Source of the DNA: JAIVGV01 sp032229975
Lineage (GTDB): Bacteria; Acidobacteriota; Blastocatellia; Pyrinomonadales; Pyrinomonadaceae
NCBI GenBank assembly: GCA_032229975.1
Contig: JAVXVG010000056.1
Span: 1 to 64,000, forward strand
Direction: 5' to 3'
Length of the DNA stretch: 64,000 nucleotides
Numbering within the stretch: the stretch's first letter is position 1; each line of letters begins with the position of its first letter. Positions 32,573-41,510 of the stretch are shown here, one piece after another. A program made the position numbers and the translations under genes. Under the pieces are notes generated by a model. It saw only the letters and a program-made list of their open reading frames with translations, was not told the origin of the DNA and did not search any database.

Positions 32573-34324
32573 TCAAGGTGACGCGACAGTGATGGCGGGG
32601 CTCAAGCGGACGGTTGCGCCGTCGCGGTTGACGCGGATGCGGACGCGTTGTTGTGTCGCCGCGTCGGTGGCGGCGGAGGTGTAGGTGATCGTGTAGGAGG
32701 TGCGGAGTTGCGCCGCCACGTCCGTATAGGCGCGTTGCAGTTCGTCGATGCGCGTGATGGGGTAATAGACGCCGCCGGAGACTTCGGCGAGACGGTGGCC
32801 CTCACTGTCGGCCCGCGTGGTCAATGTCAGAAATCGCGTGCGGACGGGATCGGCTGTGCTGGTGGCCTCCGTGCCGTTCGATGCGGGGATGAGACCGGAA
32901 GGGACGTAGAGCGGATAGATGAGCGCGCCGGATTCGACGGTGGCTTCGAGGACGTTGGAGAATGGAATGAAGGAGTGGTTGTCGTCGCCGTCGGAGAGGA
33001 CGACGATGGCCGTGCGCTCGCCGCGCAAAGGCTTGAGCGTGTTGACGAGCGTGTAGGCGAGCGCATCGTAGAGCGCGGTCGCGCCGCCCGCGTCGATCTG
33101 CTTGACGCGCTCTTGCAGCAGACGCTTGTCGGTCGTGAAATCAGAGATGACCTGCACGTCGTCGTGGAAGGAGATGATCGCGATGCGATCATCCGCGCCG
33201 ACGGTGTTGACGAAAGAGAGCGCGGCTTTGCGTATGAAGTCGAGCCGGTCTTCGATGCTGCCGGAAACGTCGAGCAGCAAGACGAGGTTGAAGGGCGCGC
33301 GCGCCTCTGTGACTTCGGTCACCTCGCGCGGCTGGCCGTTCTCGGTGATCGAGAAATCAGATGGCTTGAGTCCGGCGACGGCGCGACCGTGCTGGTCTGT
33401 CACGCTCGCATTCAGGCGCATCGTCTGCGGTGCGATGACGGTAGCCACATCTTTCGCCACAGTCTCGCGCGTGAGCACGGGCGCGCGGGCCGGTGTGGGC
33501 AGCGTCGCCGCGTAGTCGCCGACGAAGCGCGGGACGACGCGGCGGATCGCCTCGATCAAATCCTGATTGCCGCTGCGTATGATCGCGCGCGCGGCTTCGG
33601 TCAACTGTCGCTCGCGCAGATCGCTCGGCACGCTCGCGATGTCCACGCCGAAGACGACGACGCCGCGCTCGGTCGTAAAATCGAGCACAGTGCGCGCGGC
33701 CCTTTTCGTTCGCTTGTCGCCGAGATGGCCGTTCAACTCGAAGCGGCCGCCGCGCTTCTCTTTGATCTTCCCCAACTCGACCTCGCTATAGACGCGCGGG
33801 CGGCTCGCCGTCCAAGCGAAGTTATAAAGGAGCGCATCGGTCGGCACGTCGGCGCGGATCGTGCCCGTTCCCGTCGAAGCTGAGACTTCCGAGAGGGGGC
33901 CTGAAACGTCAACCGCTCCGGTAGTTGTCTCGACTCGCACGCGCGTGCGCGCGGGGACGCGCAAGGTGAGATCGATCCGGTCGCGATCTTTGCGCGCGCC
34001 CACGACATCGATCTCGATGCGCTCGCCGTTGGTCTTCGAGATCACGTCGGACTCCGCGAGGGCCTTGCCCGGCGTCTCTGCTTTGAGCGTGATGGTCTTC
34101 AACTGTTCTTCCGCAGATGCGGCGACGACGGCAACGCGACCGTTCGTGTTCTTCACGACGATCTCGGCGCGTTCGGGCGCGCGCAACTCGCGCTGTAAAC
34201 CTTGCGCGCGCGCTGTCGCGGCAGAGCACACGAGCAGACTCGCGCAAATCAGTTTGAGCGTTGTGGGAAAGTTTCTCGGAGCGCGCCCGGCGGGGCTGCG
34301 GAAGGCGAAAGCGCGGTACTGCAT
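32573..34324 (-). CDS. Secreted VWFA-related protein with N-terminal beta domain
   Basis: 583 residues from ATG 34324 (a start at 34408 adds 28 residues with no signal character). A signal peptide (ending ATARAQG) is followed by a beta-helix-like region of short adhesin/DUF4097-type strands (about 40-160). A variable region of about 130 residues follows, then SLKPSDFSITENGQP and a VWA domain with intact MIDAS (LLDVSGSIE; LSDGDDN). Largest of the four VWFA proteins here and the only one with the extra N-terminal domain. It stands alone, upstream of VanY on the opposite strand. Confidence 0.82.
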   Translation of the reverse strand: MQYRAFAFRSPAGRAPRNFPTTLKLICASLLVCSAATARAQGLQRELRAPERAEIVVKNTNGRVAVVAASAEEQLKTITLKAETPGKALAESDVISKTNGERIEIDVVGARKDRDRIDLTLRVPARTRVRVETTTGAVDVSGPLSEVSASTGTGTIRADVPTDALLYNFAWTASRPRVYSEVELGKIKEKRGGRFELNGHLGDKRTKRAARTVLDFTTERGVVVFGVDIASVPSDLRERQLTEAARAIIRSGNQDLIEAIRRVVPRFVGDYAATLPTPARAPVLTRETVAKDVATVIAPQTMRLNASVTDQHGRAVAGLKPSDFSITENGQPREVTEVTEARAPFNLVLLLDVSGSIEDRLDFIRKAALSFVNTVGADDRIAIISFHDDVQVISDFTTDKRLLQERVKQIDAGGATALYDALAYTLVNTLKPLRGERTAIVVLSDGDDNHSFIPFSNVLEATVESGALIYPLYVPSGLIPASNGTEATSTADPVRTRFLTLTTRADSEGHRLAEVSGGVYYPITRIDELQRAYTDVAAQLRTSYTITYTSAATDAATQQRVRIRVNRDGATVRLSPAITVASP

Positions 34325-34526
34325 CGCGCGGTAATCTTGCCCGCGCGCCGCCTCGCGGGTCAAGGCGCGCGGGTTCGATCCACGCAGGGGTGTAAGCAAA
34401 CGGTTCATCAACTTGAAGGATTACGGCGGCGGTTTCTCGCATCATGCGTTCAACCGGACGGACGCGCATGACATCTAACTTCGACTGAGCTGATTGCTAT
34501 ATAGTCGTTAGCAGTCGCCACAAAAA

Positions 34527-35489
34527 ATGCTGAAGCGAAAAAAGGAATCTCTCATTGTCATCGCACTCGTCGCCGCGCTGCTGGTCGTCGCGGTGGTCGC
34601 GGCCTTCCCCGTGTACGTTCGATATAATGCGATCAAGTCTGGCGATGAACGCGTCGCGCGTGTTCTGCCGATCGCGCTCTCTTCATTCGATCCTGATCCG
34701 TCGCTTCAACCTTCGCGCAACTCCACTGCGTCCGTCTCAAATCCCGCATTCGTCGCGGCGGCGAGCCGCAATGTGACGCTCGGCTCAAGCCTCGACTGGC
34801 TCTTCGGCGGCAAGCAGCAGCGCGGCTGGTCGATCTACCTGCCGCTCATCACACGCACGCTCGACACAAACGCTACCACGGACTCGACGGACTTCGCGCA
34901 AGCCGTCGCGCGCTGGCAGAAGGCCGCGCGTCTTCAACCCACAGGCGTGCTCGACCGCGCCGACTGGATGCAGATGATCGCGGGCTGGCAGACGCGCCGT
35001 CTTAGGGGCGCGGCGTACCCTGATGCGAGCCAACTGGTCAGCATTCCCTCTTCTGAACTCTACGATCCCAACCGGCCCGCCGACATGCGACTTGTCGAGC
35101 GCACGACTTACGCGGCTTACAAGCGACTGCTTGCGGCGGCCACCTCGGATCGCTCGCTCGGTCTGAAAACAAACTCGAACGGCGAGCTGGCTGACTCTGA
35201 AAAGTTTCTGAAAGTCGTCTCGGCATTTCGTTCGCGCGAGCATCAAGATCGGTTGCGCCGCGAGCAACCCGAAGCGGGCCGCGCCGCGCTCGCCACCAAC
35301 AGCCCGCACTTCACCGGACGGGCCCTCGACCTCTACGTCGGCGGCTACGACCCCGTCTCCACGAAGGACGACAACCGCGCCTTGCAGACGCAGACCAAAG
35401 CCTACAAGTGGCTCGTCAACAACGCCGAACGCTTCAACTTCCGCCCCTACTTCTACGAGCCATGGCACTGGGAATACGTCGGCAACTAA
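34527..35489 (+). CDS. VanY/M15-type D-alanyl-D-alanine carboxypeptidase with peptidoglycan-binding region
   Basis: 320 residues. A TM anchor (about 9-29), a peptidoglycan-binding-like helical region (AVARWQKAARLQPTGVLDRADW, about 128-150) and a C-terminal M15B domain. The zinc ligands appear as SPHFTGRALD (the SxHxxGxAxD motif, about 262-271) and EPWHWEY (E311, H314). It cleaves the terminal D-Ala of peptidoglycan peptides outside the membrane. It converges with the L,D-transpeptidase; both edit cell-wall peptides. A shared terminator lies between them. Confidence 0.88.
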   Translation: MLKRKKESLIVIALVAALLVVAVVAAFPVYVRYNAIKSGDERVARVLPIALSSFDPDPSLQPSRNSTASVSNPAFVAAASRNVTLGSSLDWLFGGKQQRGWSIYLPLITRTLDTNATTDSTDFAQAVARWQKAARLQPTGVLDRADWMQMIAGWQTRRLRGAAYPDASQLVSIPSSELYDPNRPADMRLVERTTYAAYKRLLAAATSDRSLGLKTNSNGELADSEKFLKVVSAFRSREHQDRLRREQPEAGRAALATNSPHFTGRALDLYVGGYDPVSTKDDNRALQTQTKAYKWLVNNAERFNFRPYFYEPWHWEYVGN

Positions 35490-35506
35490 GCTGACGCAGC
35501 TACAAA

Positions 35507-35542
35507 AAAAGCCGACGCCTGAATCTTAGGCATCGGCTTTTC
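35507..35542. terminator. Bidirectional terminator between VanY and L,D-transpeptidase genes
   Basis: A-run/T-run flanked stem: AAAAGCCGA...GCCT with AGGC...TCGGCTTTT (one mismatch), 7-nt loop, between convergent genes. Confidence 0.8.
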
Positions 35543-35570
35543 TTCTCCGAGCTTAACGTGCGATGCGCTC

Positions 35571-36584
35571 TCAAGCGGGGCGCGTCGTTTTCTTTGGCGC
35601 GGGTTTTCTCTTCGCGGGCGTTGAAGGGATGATGGGGACGAGGTGGCCGTCTTCGAGGGCGCGTCCGGCCTTGAGGCTGTCGAGGCTGACGACGTACTGG
35701 CGTTGGCGTGTGGGGAGCGAGAGAAGTTTTTTGATCGTCGGGTCGTCGATGGCTGATTGATCGATCTGGTAGTCGGAGAGTTCGGCGCGCATTCTTTCGA
35801 CGGTGTTCGTGCCGCGCCCGTACACGTCTGCGTAGAGATGCAGTGTGTTGCCTTCGACGACCTGCGTGTCGTAGTTGATGTCGATGGGAAGTGGTGTATC
35901 GAGTTTCACGTCGAGCGTGTTCTTCGTCCGTTTCGCGTTGGCGATCTTCTTTGCGGAGACGGGAAGCGAGCGAGCGGCGATGATCTTTTCGGCGAGGTCG
36001 TAGAGGTCTGAGCGCACCATACGAACGCAGCCGTGCGAGACGAGATTGCCCCAGTCGCCGACGCCATGCGCCTCATGTATGAGGTAGCCGCCGCCGAGTG
36101 GCATCTTGACTTTGCCGAGCGGGTTGCGCGGATCGCTGGCGGGGATCACTTCGCCGACCGAGACGCCCGCGTGATCGCTCACCCAGTCGCTATCGGGCGG
36201 AACCCACGCGGGATTCCAGATGACATCTTCGATCTTGCGCTCGCCAATCACGAGCGGATACTTCTTCATCCCGACGCCGATCTTATAGACCTTCACCTCT
36301 TTGCCGTTCTGCCACAGCGTCAAACGAAACGCCGGAACATCAACCGTGATCTTGATGTCGGGCTGGCCCGCCGCGAACTCCGCCGTCTCGATCTTCCCGC
36401 CCGTGAACTTGTCCTCGCGCACAGACTCGTCGGCTTCGTAGCGACGCGCGGGCGTAGCGCTTGTCGAGGCGGTCGTCGAAGACGCACGACGCACGGGCGT
36501 CTGCTGTTCCCCTTGCGCGAATGCGGAGACGAAGAAGGACGATGTGATCAGACACGCGGACAGAAGTTTTAATTTAGTGTTCAT
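35571..36584 (-). CDS. L,D-transpeptidase (YkuD domain), exported
   Basis: 337 residues from ATG 36584. A signal peptide (about 1-24, ending SAFAQG) is followed by a disordered Ser/Thr linker, and the YkuD catalytic domain (about 75-205) with active-site Cys186 in SHGCVRM (183-189). Upstream conserved IHEAHG is present. After the domain comes an extra helical region of about 120 residues and a KRKPAPKK basic tail. It forms 3-3 crosslinks in peptidoglycan or anchors proteins to it. Convergent with VanY. Confidence 0.9.
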   Translation of the reverse strand: MNTKLKLLSACLITSSFFVSAFAQGEQQTPVRRASSTTASTSATPARRYEADESVREDKFTGGKIETAEFAAGQPDIKITVDVPAFRLTLWQNGKEVKVYKIGVGMKKYPLVIGERKIEDVIWNPAWVPPDSDWVSDHAGVSVGEVIPASDPRNPLGKVKMPLGGGYLIHEAHGVGDWGNLVSHGCVRMVRSDLYDLAEKIIAARSLPVSAKKIANAKRTKNTLDVKLDTPLPIDINYDTQVVEGNTLHLYADVYGRGTNTVERMRAELSDYQIDQSAIDDPTIKKLLSLPTRQRQYVVSLDSLKAGRALEDGHLVPIIPSTPAKRKPAPKKTTRPA

Positions 36585-36721
36585 AACGATTCTCAAAACG
36601 CGAGCCACGCTCTTCCGCTCGATTGCCGCGGGGCGTGGCTCATCCTCGATGCTGATCTACATTAAGACTCGCAAGGTCTTTCTGTAAACTTGATGTCGCT
36701 GGCCCTCGCGCGAGTTGTCCG

Positions 36722-38461
36722 CTAAAACCTCGCCCACAATCGCGAGAGCGTGCCCGTGTACTTGAGCGCGAAGTAGGCCGCCTGCGACAAGCCGAGGAAG
36801 AAGCCGATGGCCGCGCCGAACAACTCGATCTTGCGCAGGTGATCCTTCGCGACCGAGAGCACCAAATCTTCCAGCTTCTTGACGGGATAACTCGACACCT
36901 TCTCGCGCACGATGCCGCCGATGTCGAACTCGCGGATGGCCTGCGGCAACTTCTCGCGCGCCGCCGAAACAACACGCTCGACCAGCGCGCGGCTCGCGCG
37001 CTCGACCGTCGCTGCGGGCAAGTGATCGCCGATCCGGCCGATGGGCGCGACGAGGAGTCGATCAATCTGCGCCGTCAGAATGTTGTTGATGGTGCGCGCC
37101 GTCTCTTCGCGCGCGAGCACGTCGAAGAGTGACTTCGAGAGAAAACTTTTCAGACGCTGCGCCGAGTCGGGACTCGCATGTTCGATGAGCGCGCGAATGG
37201 TGTGCGGGCGCAGGCGCGCGAGCGCGTCATGCGAATAAGCAGAAACGGTCTTTAACAGTTCGTCGCCGCGTGCGATGGCGAGGATGCGAACGGCGATCTG
37301 ATCCTTGATGAGTTCGAGCTTGTCGGGCGAAACGCTGCCAACGAGTTCGTCGAGCGGGCGCGCGAGGAAGTTGTCGATGGTCGAGTTCAAAAACGCCTCC
37401 GCCTCGCGGGCGAAAGCGTCGCCGCGCAAAAACTCTTCGACGCGGCGCGGCAGAGTCTTGTTCACCATCTCGTCAACTTCCGAATGGATGCGCTCGCGCG
37501 AGAGGAAGATTTTTTTGAAGAAATTGAGCTGCTGATAGTAGTCGTCAACCTCGCGCTTGATGAGCGCGCCGATCTGCTGGCGCGTGCGCCGGTTCGTCGC
37601 GATCTCCGAGAGGTGCGAGACGATGGGCGCAAGCTGCGCGTCGATGCGCTCCATCACAATCGCGACCGTCTCAGGCGTGAAGACTTCGGCGAGCGTCGCA
37701 CGGCTGTGGGCCAGCTCGTCGATCCGCGCTGAGACGAAGTCTCTGACCTTCGCCTCGAACCCGCGCTCGTTCGTGACGAGGCGGAAGCGTTCTTCGACGA
37801 AGCCGAGCGTCTGCGCGTAGAGGTCGTCGGTGACGACTTCCGTCAGGCGGCGCGAGAGCAATTCGTCAACGCGGCGATCTATAAAAGAGTTGATCGCGGC
37901 GGCCGTCTCTTCACTCTTCAAGATGTCGGCGATGTACTCGGCGACTCTCAGTTGCAGCGCGCTGATCGCGTCGAGCACGGGCCCGCGCACGCCTGCGGGG
38001 AGCGCGTCGATGAAGGACGAGCGCGGCTTGTCGAGCAGGTCGCGCGTGTAAGTGTCGACGAGGTCGGAGACTTTGCGTTGGAAGAAGTCTGTCTCGAACA
38101 GTGCATCAACGACCGTGTCGTGCGAGACGAGTTCGTTGCCGACGGCGTTGCCGATGGTCTGCGCGAGACGCGCGCGATGGCGCGGGATCATGCCTTGGGG
38201 CCAGATCGTCATGCCGAGAAATTTCTTCGGAGTGTGCGGGCGAAAGAGCATCCGCACGGCGAGCCACGCCGCGCCATAGCCGTGGATGGTGGCGAAGAAG
38301 ATGAGAAACAGCAGCTCGAAGATTTGCTGGCGAGTGATAACGAAACCCTCCTGCTCTCCCTGCACCGGCCGCGAATGTTGAATCAGTGTACGGACGAAAA
38401 TGCTAACGGCGCGGACGAGGCGAGTCAAATGACGGGCGCACTCCGCGTATGAGCGTTGCAT
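36722..38461 (-). CDS. DUF445 family membrane protein
   Basis: 579 residues. The N-terminal TM segment with AAWLAVRMLFRPHTPKKFLGM and PQGMIPRHRARLAQTIG is typical of DUF445 proteins, which have an N-terminal and a C-terminal TM helix (about 550-570) bracketing a long helical stalk (100-540). The family is of unknown function and often linked to membrane-tethering. The start is uncertain (no SD); an internal start near residue 40 is possible. Not in an operon. Confidence 0.83.
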   Translation of the reverse strand: MQRSYAECARHLTRLVRAVSIFVRTLIQHSRPVQGEQEGFVITRQQIFELLFLIFFATIHGYGAAWLAVRMLFRPHTPKKFLGMTIWPQGMIPRHRARLAQTIGNAVGNELVSHDTVVDALFETDFFQRKVSDLVDTYTRDLLDKPRSSFIDALPAGVRGPVLDAISALQLRVAEYIADILKSEETAAAINSFIDRRVDELLSRRLTEVVTDDLYAQTLGFVEERFRLVTNERGFEAKVRDFVSARIDELAHSRATLAEVFTPETVAIVMERIDAQLAPIVSHLSEIATNRRTRQQIGALIKREVDDYYQQLNFFKKIFLSRERIHSEVDEMVNKTLPRRVEEFLRGDAFAREAEAFLNSTIDNFLARPLDELVGSVSPDKLELIKDQIAVRILAIARGDELLKTVSAYSHDALARLRPHTIRALIEHASPDSAQRLKSFLSKSLFDVLAREETARTINNILTAQIDRLLVAPIGRIGDHLPAATVERASRALVERVVSAAREKLPQAIREFDIGGIVREKVSSYPVKKLEDLVLSVAKDHLRKIELFGAAIGFFLGLSQAAYFALKYTGTLSRLWARF

Positions 38462-38923
38462 CGCGTCGCCGGTTCGTCTCGTCCGCCGGACGTTGACATC
38501 TAAAGGCGGCGCGACTATCGTGCTCGCGCTCAGCGAAGCGTTTTCTCAACCCTCTCGCCCCGGACGAATTGAGCGTTGTTCGGGCGCGCAGTAAGAATCC
38601 CAACTGCTGCCTCTCTCGGCGCGGCAAACGCGCACTCGAAGAGAGTGACAGCGCAAGGACGCGGGACAGGCCCGTGTCCTCCTCGTTACAGCAAGGACGA
38701 AGACACGAACGCCCTGCGCTCTGGAGCGCGGCGGCGCACATGCTCACCATGCAAGTCGTCGGTGAGTGTGGCGCGGCGCGAGCCCGCTCCTTCAAAGTGT
38801 CGAACGAAATGTTTTCTCCTTCCCCACGCATAATAAGTGGGACTTAACCTCAACCGGGACGGGACTGCAAACCCGACGCAGAAGCCCACCGCCCCATAGC
38901 TAACCCGAAAAGGAGATAGATCA
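38462..38923. other. Intergenic region of 462 bp
   Basis: No convincing gene. It holds a 9-bp hairpin (38657-38665 with 38671-38679, one wobble) and an inverted CCCAC/GTGGG pair (38823-38841) around an AT-rich core, which may be a promoter or operator for the gene at 38924. Compositional flavour suggests a degraded repeat, but I cannot confirm it. Confidence 0.4.
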
Positions 38924-39772
38924 ATGCTCTTACGTCAAGTCGCACTCGTCTCTGAGACGAGCAGTATTTCATCGGCGGAACTCGGCGTCGTCGCCGCCGC
39001 GCTTCAGAAACAGGCTTCCAGAGATTTAGGGCCACTCTGGGCAGTGTCGGCGACCGTCGATGCCTTCGCGCGTCTCGAAGACGTGCCGCTTGGCTACTGG
39101 CCCATCATGGTTCGCGACGACATCAACACGCCCGGCGCGGCCGGCGTGCACGAAGACGACGCCGGTCAGCCCTTCGCTCTCGTCCAGTCGGGCGAAGGCT
39201 GGTCGCTCACAGCCAGCCATGAGTGCATTGAGATGCTCGTCGATCCGTTCGGTCGTCGTCTGGCCGCCGGACAGTCGCCGAAGCCGGGACAGGGGCGCGT
39301 GCAGTTCCTCGTCGAGCCCTGCGATCCGAGCGAAGCCACGGAGTTCGCTTACATCATCAACGGCGTGTCGGTCTCCGATTTCTACACGCCCAAGTTCTTC
39401 ACCACCGCCGCCAACCCGCACGACCGTTACAGCTTCACCGGGGCCATCAAGAAGCCACGGCAGGTGCTCAAGGGCGGCTATTTGAGTTGGCACGATCCGG
39501 TAACGGATCACTGGTTTCAAGAGACGTTCTTCACCGGATCGAAGCCGATCTTCAACGACCTCGGCAAGCTGAGCGCGCGGACAGGCAAGAGCTTCCGCCG
39601 ACAAATCTACGACGTGACTCACGAGGCTTTCGAGGCGCGCCGACCGAGCAAGGCGGACATCTCCACCGTGATGGCGGCGCGAGAGTTGAACGTCGCGCCC
39701 GTGGGCGCAAGAGCGGACGCGTGGCGTCGGCAGGTCAAGTCGCTGACGCGCAAGCGCGCGGCTGGCAAGTAG
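38924..39772 (+). CDS. Unknown protein with HECIE metal-site-like motif
   Basis: 282 residues; AAGGAG 8 bp upstream of the ATG. The central segment SLTASHECIEMLVDPFG (about 95-111) resembles a zinc HExxE/gluzincin-like helix followed by a conserved Asp-Pro, a pattern I associate with uncharacterised proteins but not with a named peptidase. No signal peptide. Residues 225-282 are basic. Same strand as, and 128 bp upstream of, the small gene at 39900. Confidence 0.7.
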   Translation: MLLRQVALVSETSSISSAELGVVAAALQKQASRDLGPLWAVSATVDAFARLEDVPLGYWPIMVRDDINTPGAAGVHEDDAGQPFALVQSGEGWSLTASHECIEMLVDPFGRRLAAGQSPKPGQGRVQFLVEPCDPSEATEFAYIINGVSVSDFYTPKFFTTAANPHDRYSFTGAIKKPRQVLKGGYLSWHDPVTDHWFQETFFTGSKPIFNDLGKLSARTGKSFRRQIYDVTHEAFEARRPSKADISTVMAARELNVAPVGARADAWRRQVKSLTRKRAAGK

Positions 39773-39839
39773 CACGCGCGTTTAGCGACAAGCCAAGTAT
39801 TGCCGTCCCGCCGTCGCGCGGTTTGTTATTCGCACGACG

Positions 39840-39883
39840 GCGGGATACATTATTTTGCAAAGCGGGATACATTACTTGGCAAA
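39840..39883 (+). repeat. Tandem direct repeat of a 22-bp unit
   Basis: Two adjacent copies (39840-39861 and 39862-39883), 20 of 22 bases identical, each with ATACATTA; directly upstream of the Shine-Dalgarno of the gene at 39900. Possible operator. Confidence 0.75.
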
Positions 39884-39899
39884 CAAGAGGAGAGTGATC

Positions 39900-40175
39900 A
39901 TGTCTCAGATCGACGATGAAGCCAGAGAGGCGAGGGCTGCGCGTTTGCGCGCGAAGATCGACCGCATCACAGGGCATCAACCCGATGTCTCCGGCGACGC
40001 AACGGCGGACGACGCGGGCGAGAGCGGCGGTGGGCCGGACGAGCCGTCGCGTAAAGGCGAGAGCGGGCGCACGCGCGCAGCCACAGGCGAGCAGTCGGGT
40101 GCGGTCGCGGATGAAAGCCCGCGCGATTTCATTCAACGCAAGATGCGCGAGGGCGGCGAAGGCGAGAAGCGTTAA
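39900..40175 (+). CDS. Small hydrophilic protein of unknown function
   Basis: 91 residues from ATG 39900 with AGAGGAG upstream; the frame opens earlier only through the 22-bp repeats. An N-terminal charged helix (EAREARAARLRAKIDRITG), a disordered Gly/Asp/Ser-rich middle and a C-terminal SPRDFIQRKMREGG motif. Cytosolic. No family recognised; conserved-looking ends suggest a short binding motif. Confidence 0.6.
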   Translation: MSQIDDEAREARAARLRAKIDRITGHQPDVSGDATADDAGESGGGPDEPSRKGESGRTRAATGEQSGAVADESPRDFIQRKMREGGEGEKR

Positions 40176-40229
40176 GACGCGTGCGCGCACCTGATGCGAG
40201 CGCGCGTTAAGACTCTTGCCGCCGCGCAC

Positions 40230-41498
40230 TCATGCGAGCGTGAAGTTTGGCAGCACGCGCATCGCCGTCAAGCCGACAGCGACGCGGTCTCCGATCTTCA
40301 GCCGTTGCGCGCTCGCTTCCGGTTTGGGGCGCGTGACGATGACGGGCACGCCGAGTCGCCGCTCCGCAGTGTTGATCGTGACGCGGTAGAGCGGCGGCTC
40401 TTCCGGGTTGGGCCGACTCGCCACCAAGTCGAGCCGCAGCTTGAGTCGTTCGTAAGCTCCGACGAAATCGATCTCTTCAACCACGCCGTTCGTCAGGCGG
40501 CGACAACCTTCCGGCAACTCTCCGCTCTCACTCACACATACGTCTTCCGGTCGAAAGATGAGCTTCACGGCCTGGCCCTCGCGGAAGCGGGCCGTCTCTT
40601 CGCGCGCGGGCAGAGAGGTCGTGCCGATCTCGACCGATCCGCCGTTGACGACTCCGAGCAGAAGATTCGCCGCGCCGAGAAACGTGGCGACGTATTCAGT
40701 CTCCGGTTTGTTATAGACCTCGTCGGGCGTGCCCACCTGTTCAATTCTTCCAGTGTTCAAGACCGCGATCCGGTCTCCGAGTTCCAGTGCTTCCTCTTGA
40801 TCGTGCGTGATGAAGATGGCGGGCACTTTAATCTCTCTGAGGAGCGCGCGAATCTCGCGTCGCAGGCGCACGCGCGTCTGCGCATCGAGCGCGCCGAAGG
40901 GTTCGTCGAACAAAAGCACCTGCGGCTCATAGGCGAGCGTGCGCGCAATTGCCACGCGCTGCTGCTGGCCCCCGGAAAGTTGCGAAGGGAATTTCTTCCG
41001 GTGCGCTTCGAGACCGATGAGTTCGAGCAGACGATTGACGGTCTCTCTGATCTCTCTCTTCGTGCGCCCGCGAATCTTCAGGCCGTAAGCGATGTTGCGC
41101 TCGACCGTCATGCGTGGAAACAGCGCGTAGTCCTGAAAGATGACGCCGACGCCGCGCTCGCGCGCGGGCATATCCGTGACATCTTTGCCGTGCAGGCGGA
41201 CGCGCCCCTCGTCCGGCTCTTCGAGACCGGCGATGATGCGCAGGATCGTCGTCTTGCCGCTGCCCGATGAGCCGAGCAGCACGAGCGACTCGCCCTCCGC
41301 TACGTCGAAGCTCACGCGGTCTAACACCTTCGTCTTCTTAAAACTCTTGCTCACCTCGCGCACGCTCGCGGCCACCAGCGCGGGTGCGACGACGTTCGCC
41401 AACGGGCCCTCGTCGTCACGCGTGCCCTCGCTTGATGCGCCGTGCTCGTCGTCGCGTCGCGTGTCGTCCGCCGGTTCTCTCTTCAATTCTGGCTGCAT
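40230..41498 (-). CDS. ABC transporter ATP-binding protein, sulfate/thiosulfate type
   Basis: 422 residues. Walker A GSSGSGKTT (76-84), Q-loop, signature LSGGQ (174-178), Walker B LLFDEP (195-200) and H-loop. A C-terminal TOBE/OB regulatory domain (about 290-420) as in CysA-like ATPases. The N-terminal 40 residues are disordered and acidic, unusually long. It energises uptake by the permease (42347) and binding protein (43461) encoded upstream on the same strand; only 12 bp separates it from the permease stop. Confidence 0.88.
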   Translation of the reverse strand: MQPELKREPADDTRRDDEHGASSEGTRDDEGPLANVVAPALVAASVREVSKSFKKTKVLDRVSFDVAEGESLVLLGSSGSGKTTILRIIAGLEEPDEGRVRLHGKDVTDMPARERGVGVIFQDYALFPRMTVERNIAYGLKIRGRTKREIRETVNRLLELIGLEAHRKKFPSQLSGGQQQRVAIARTLAYEPQVLLFDEPFGALDAQTRVRLRREIRALLREIKVPAIFITHDQEEALELGDRIAVLNTGRIEQVGTPDEVYNKPETEYVATFLGAANLLLGVVNGGSVEIGTTSLPAREETARFREGQAVKLIFRPEDVCVSESGELPEGCRRLTNGVVEEIDFVGAYERLKLRLDLVASRPNPEEPPLYRVTINTAERRLGVPVIVTRPKPEASAQRLKIGDRVAVGLTAMRVLPNFTLA

Positions 41499-41510
41499 GG
41501 CGTGTCGGAT

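Noticed and set aside
34372..34381. tRNA T-loop-like GGTTCGATCC
   Set aside because: The T stem has a mismatch, and no acceptor stem, anticodon arm or D arm could be placed around it.
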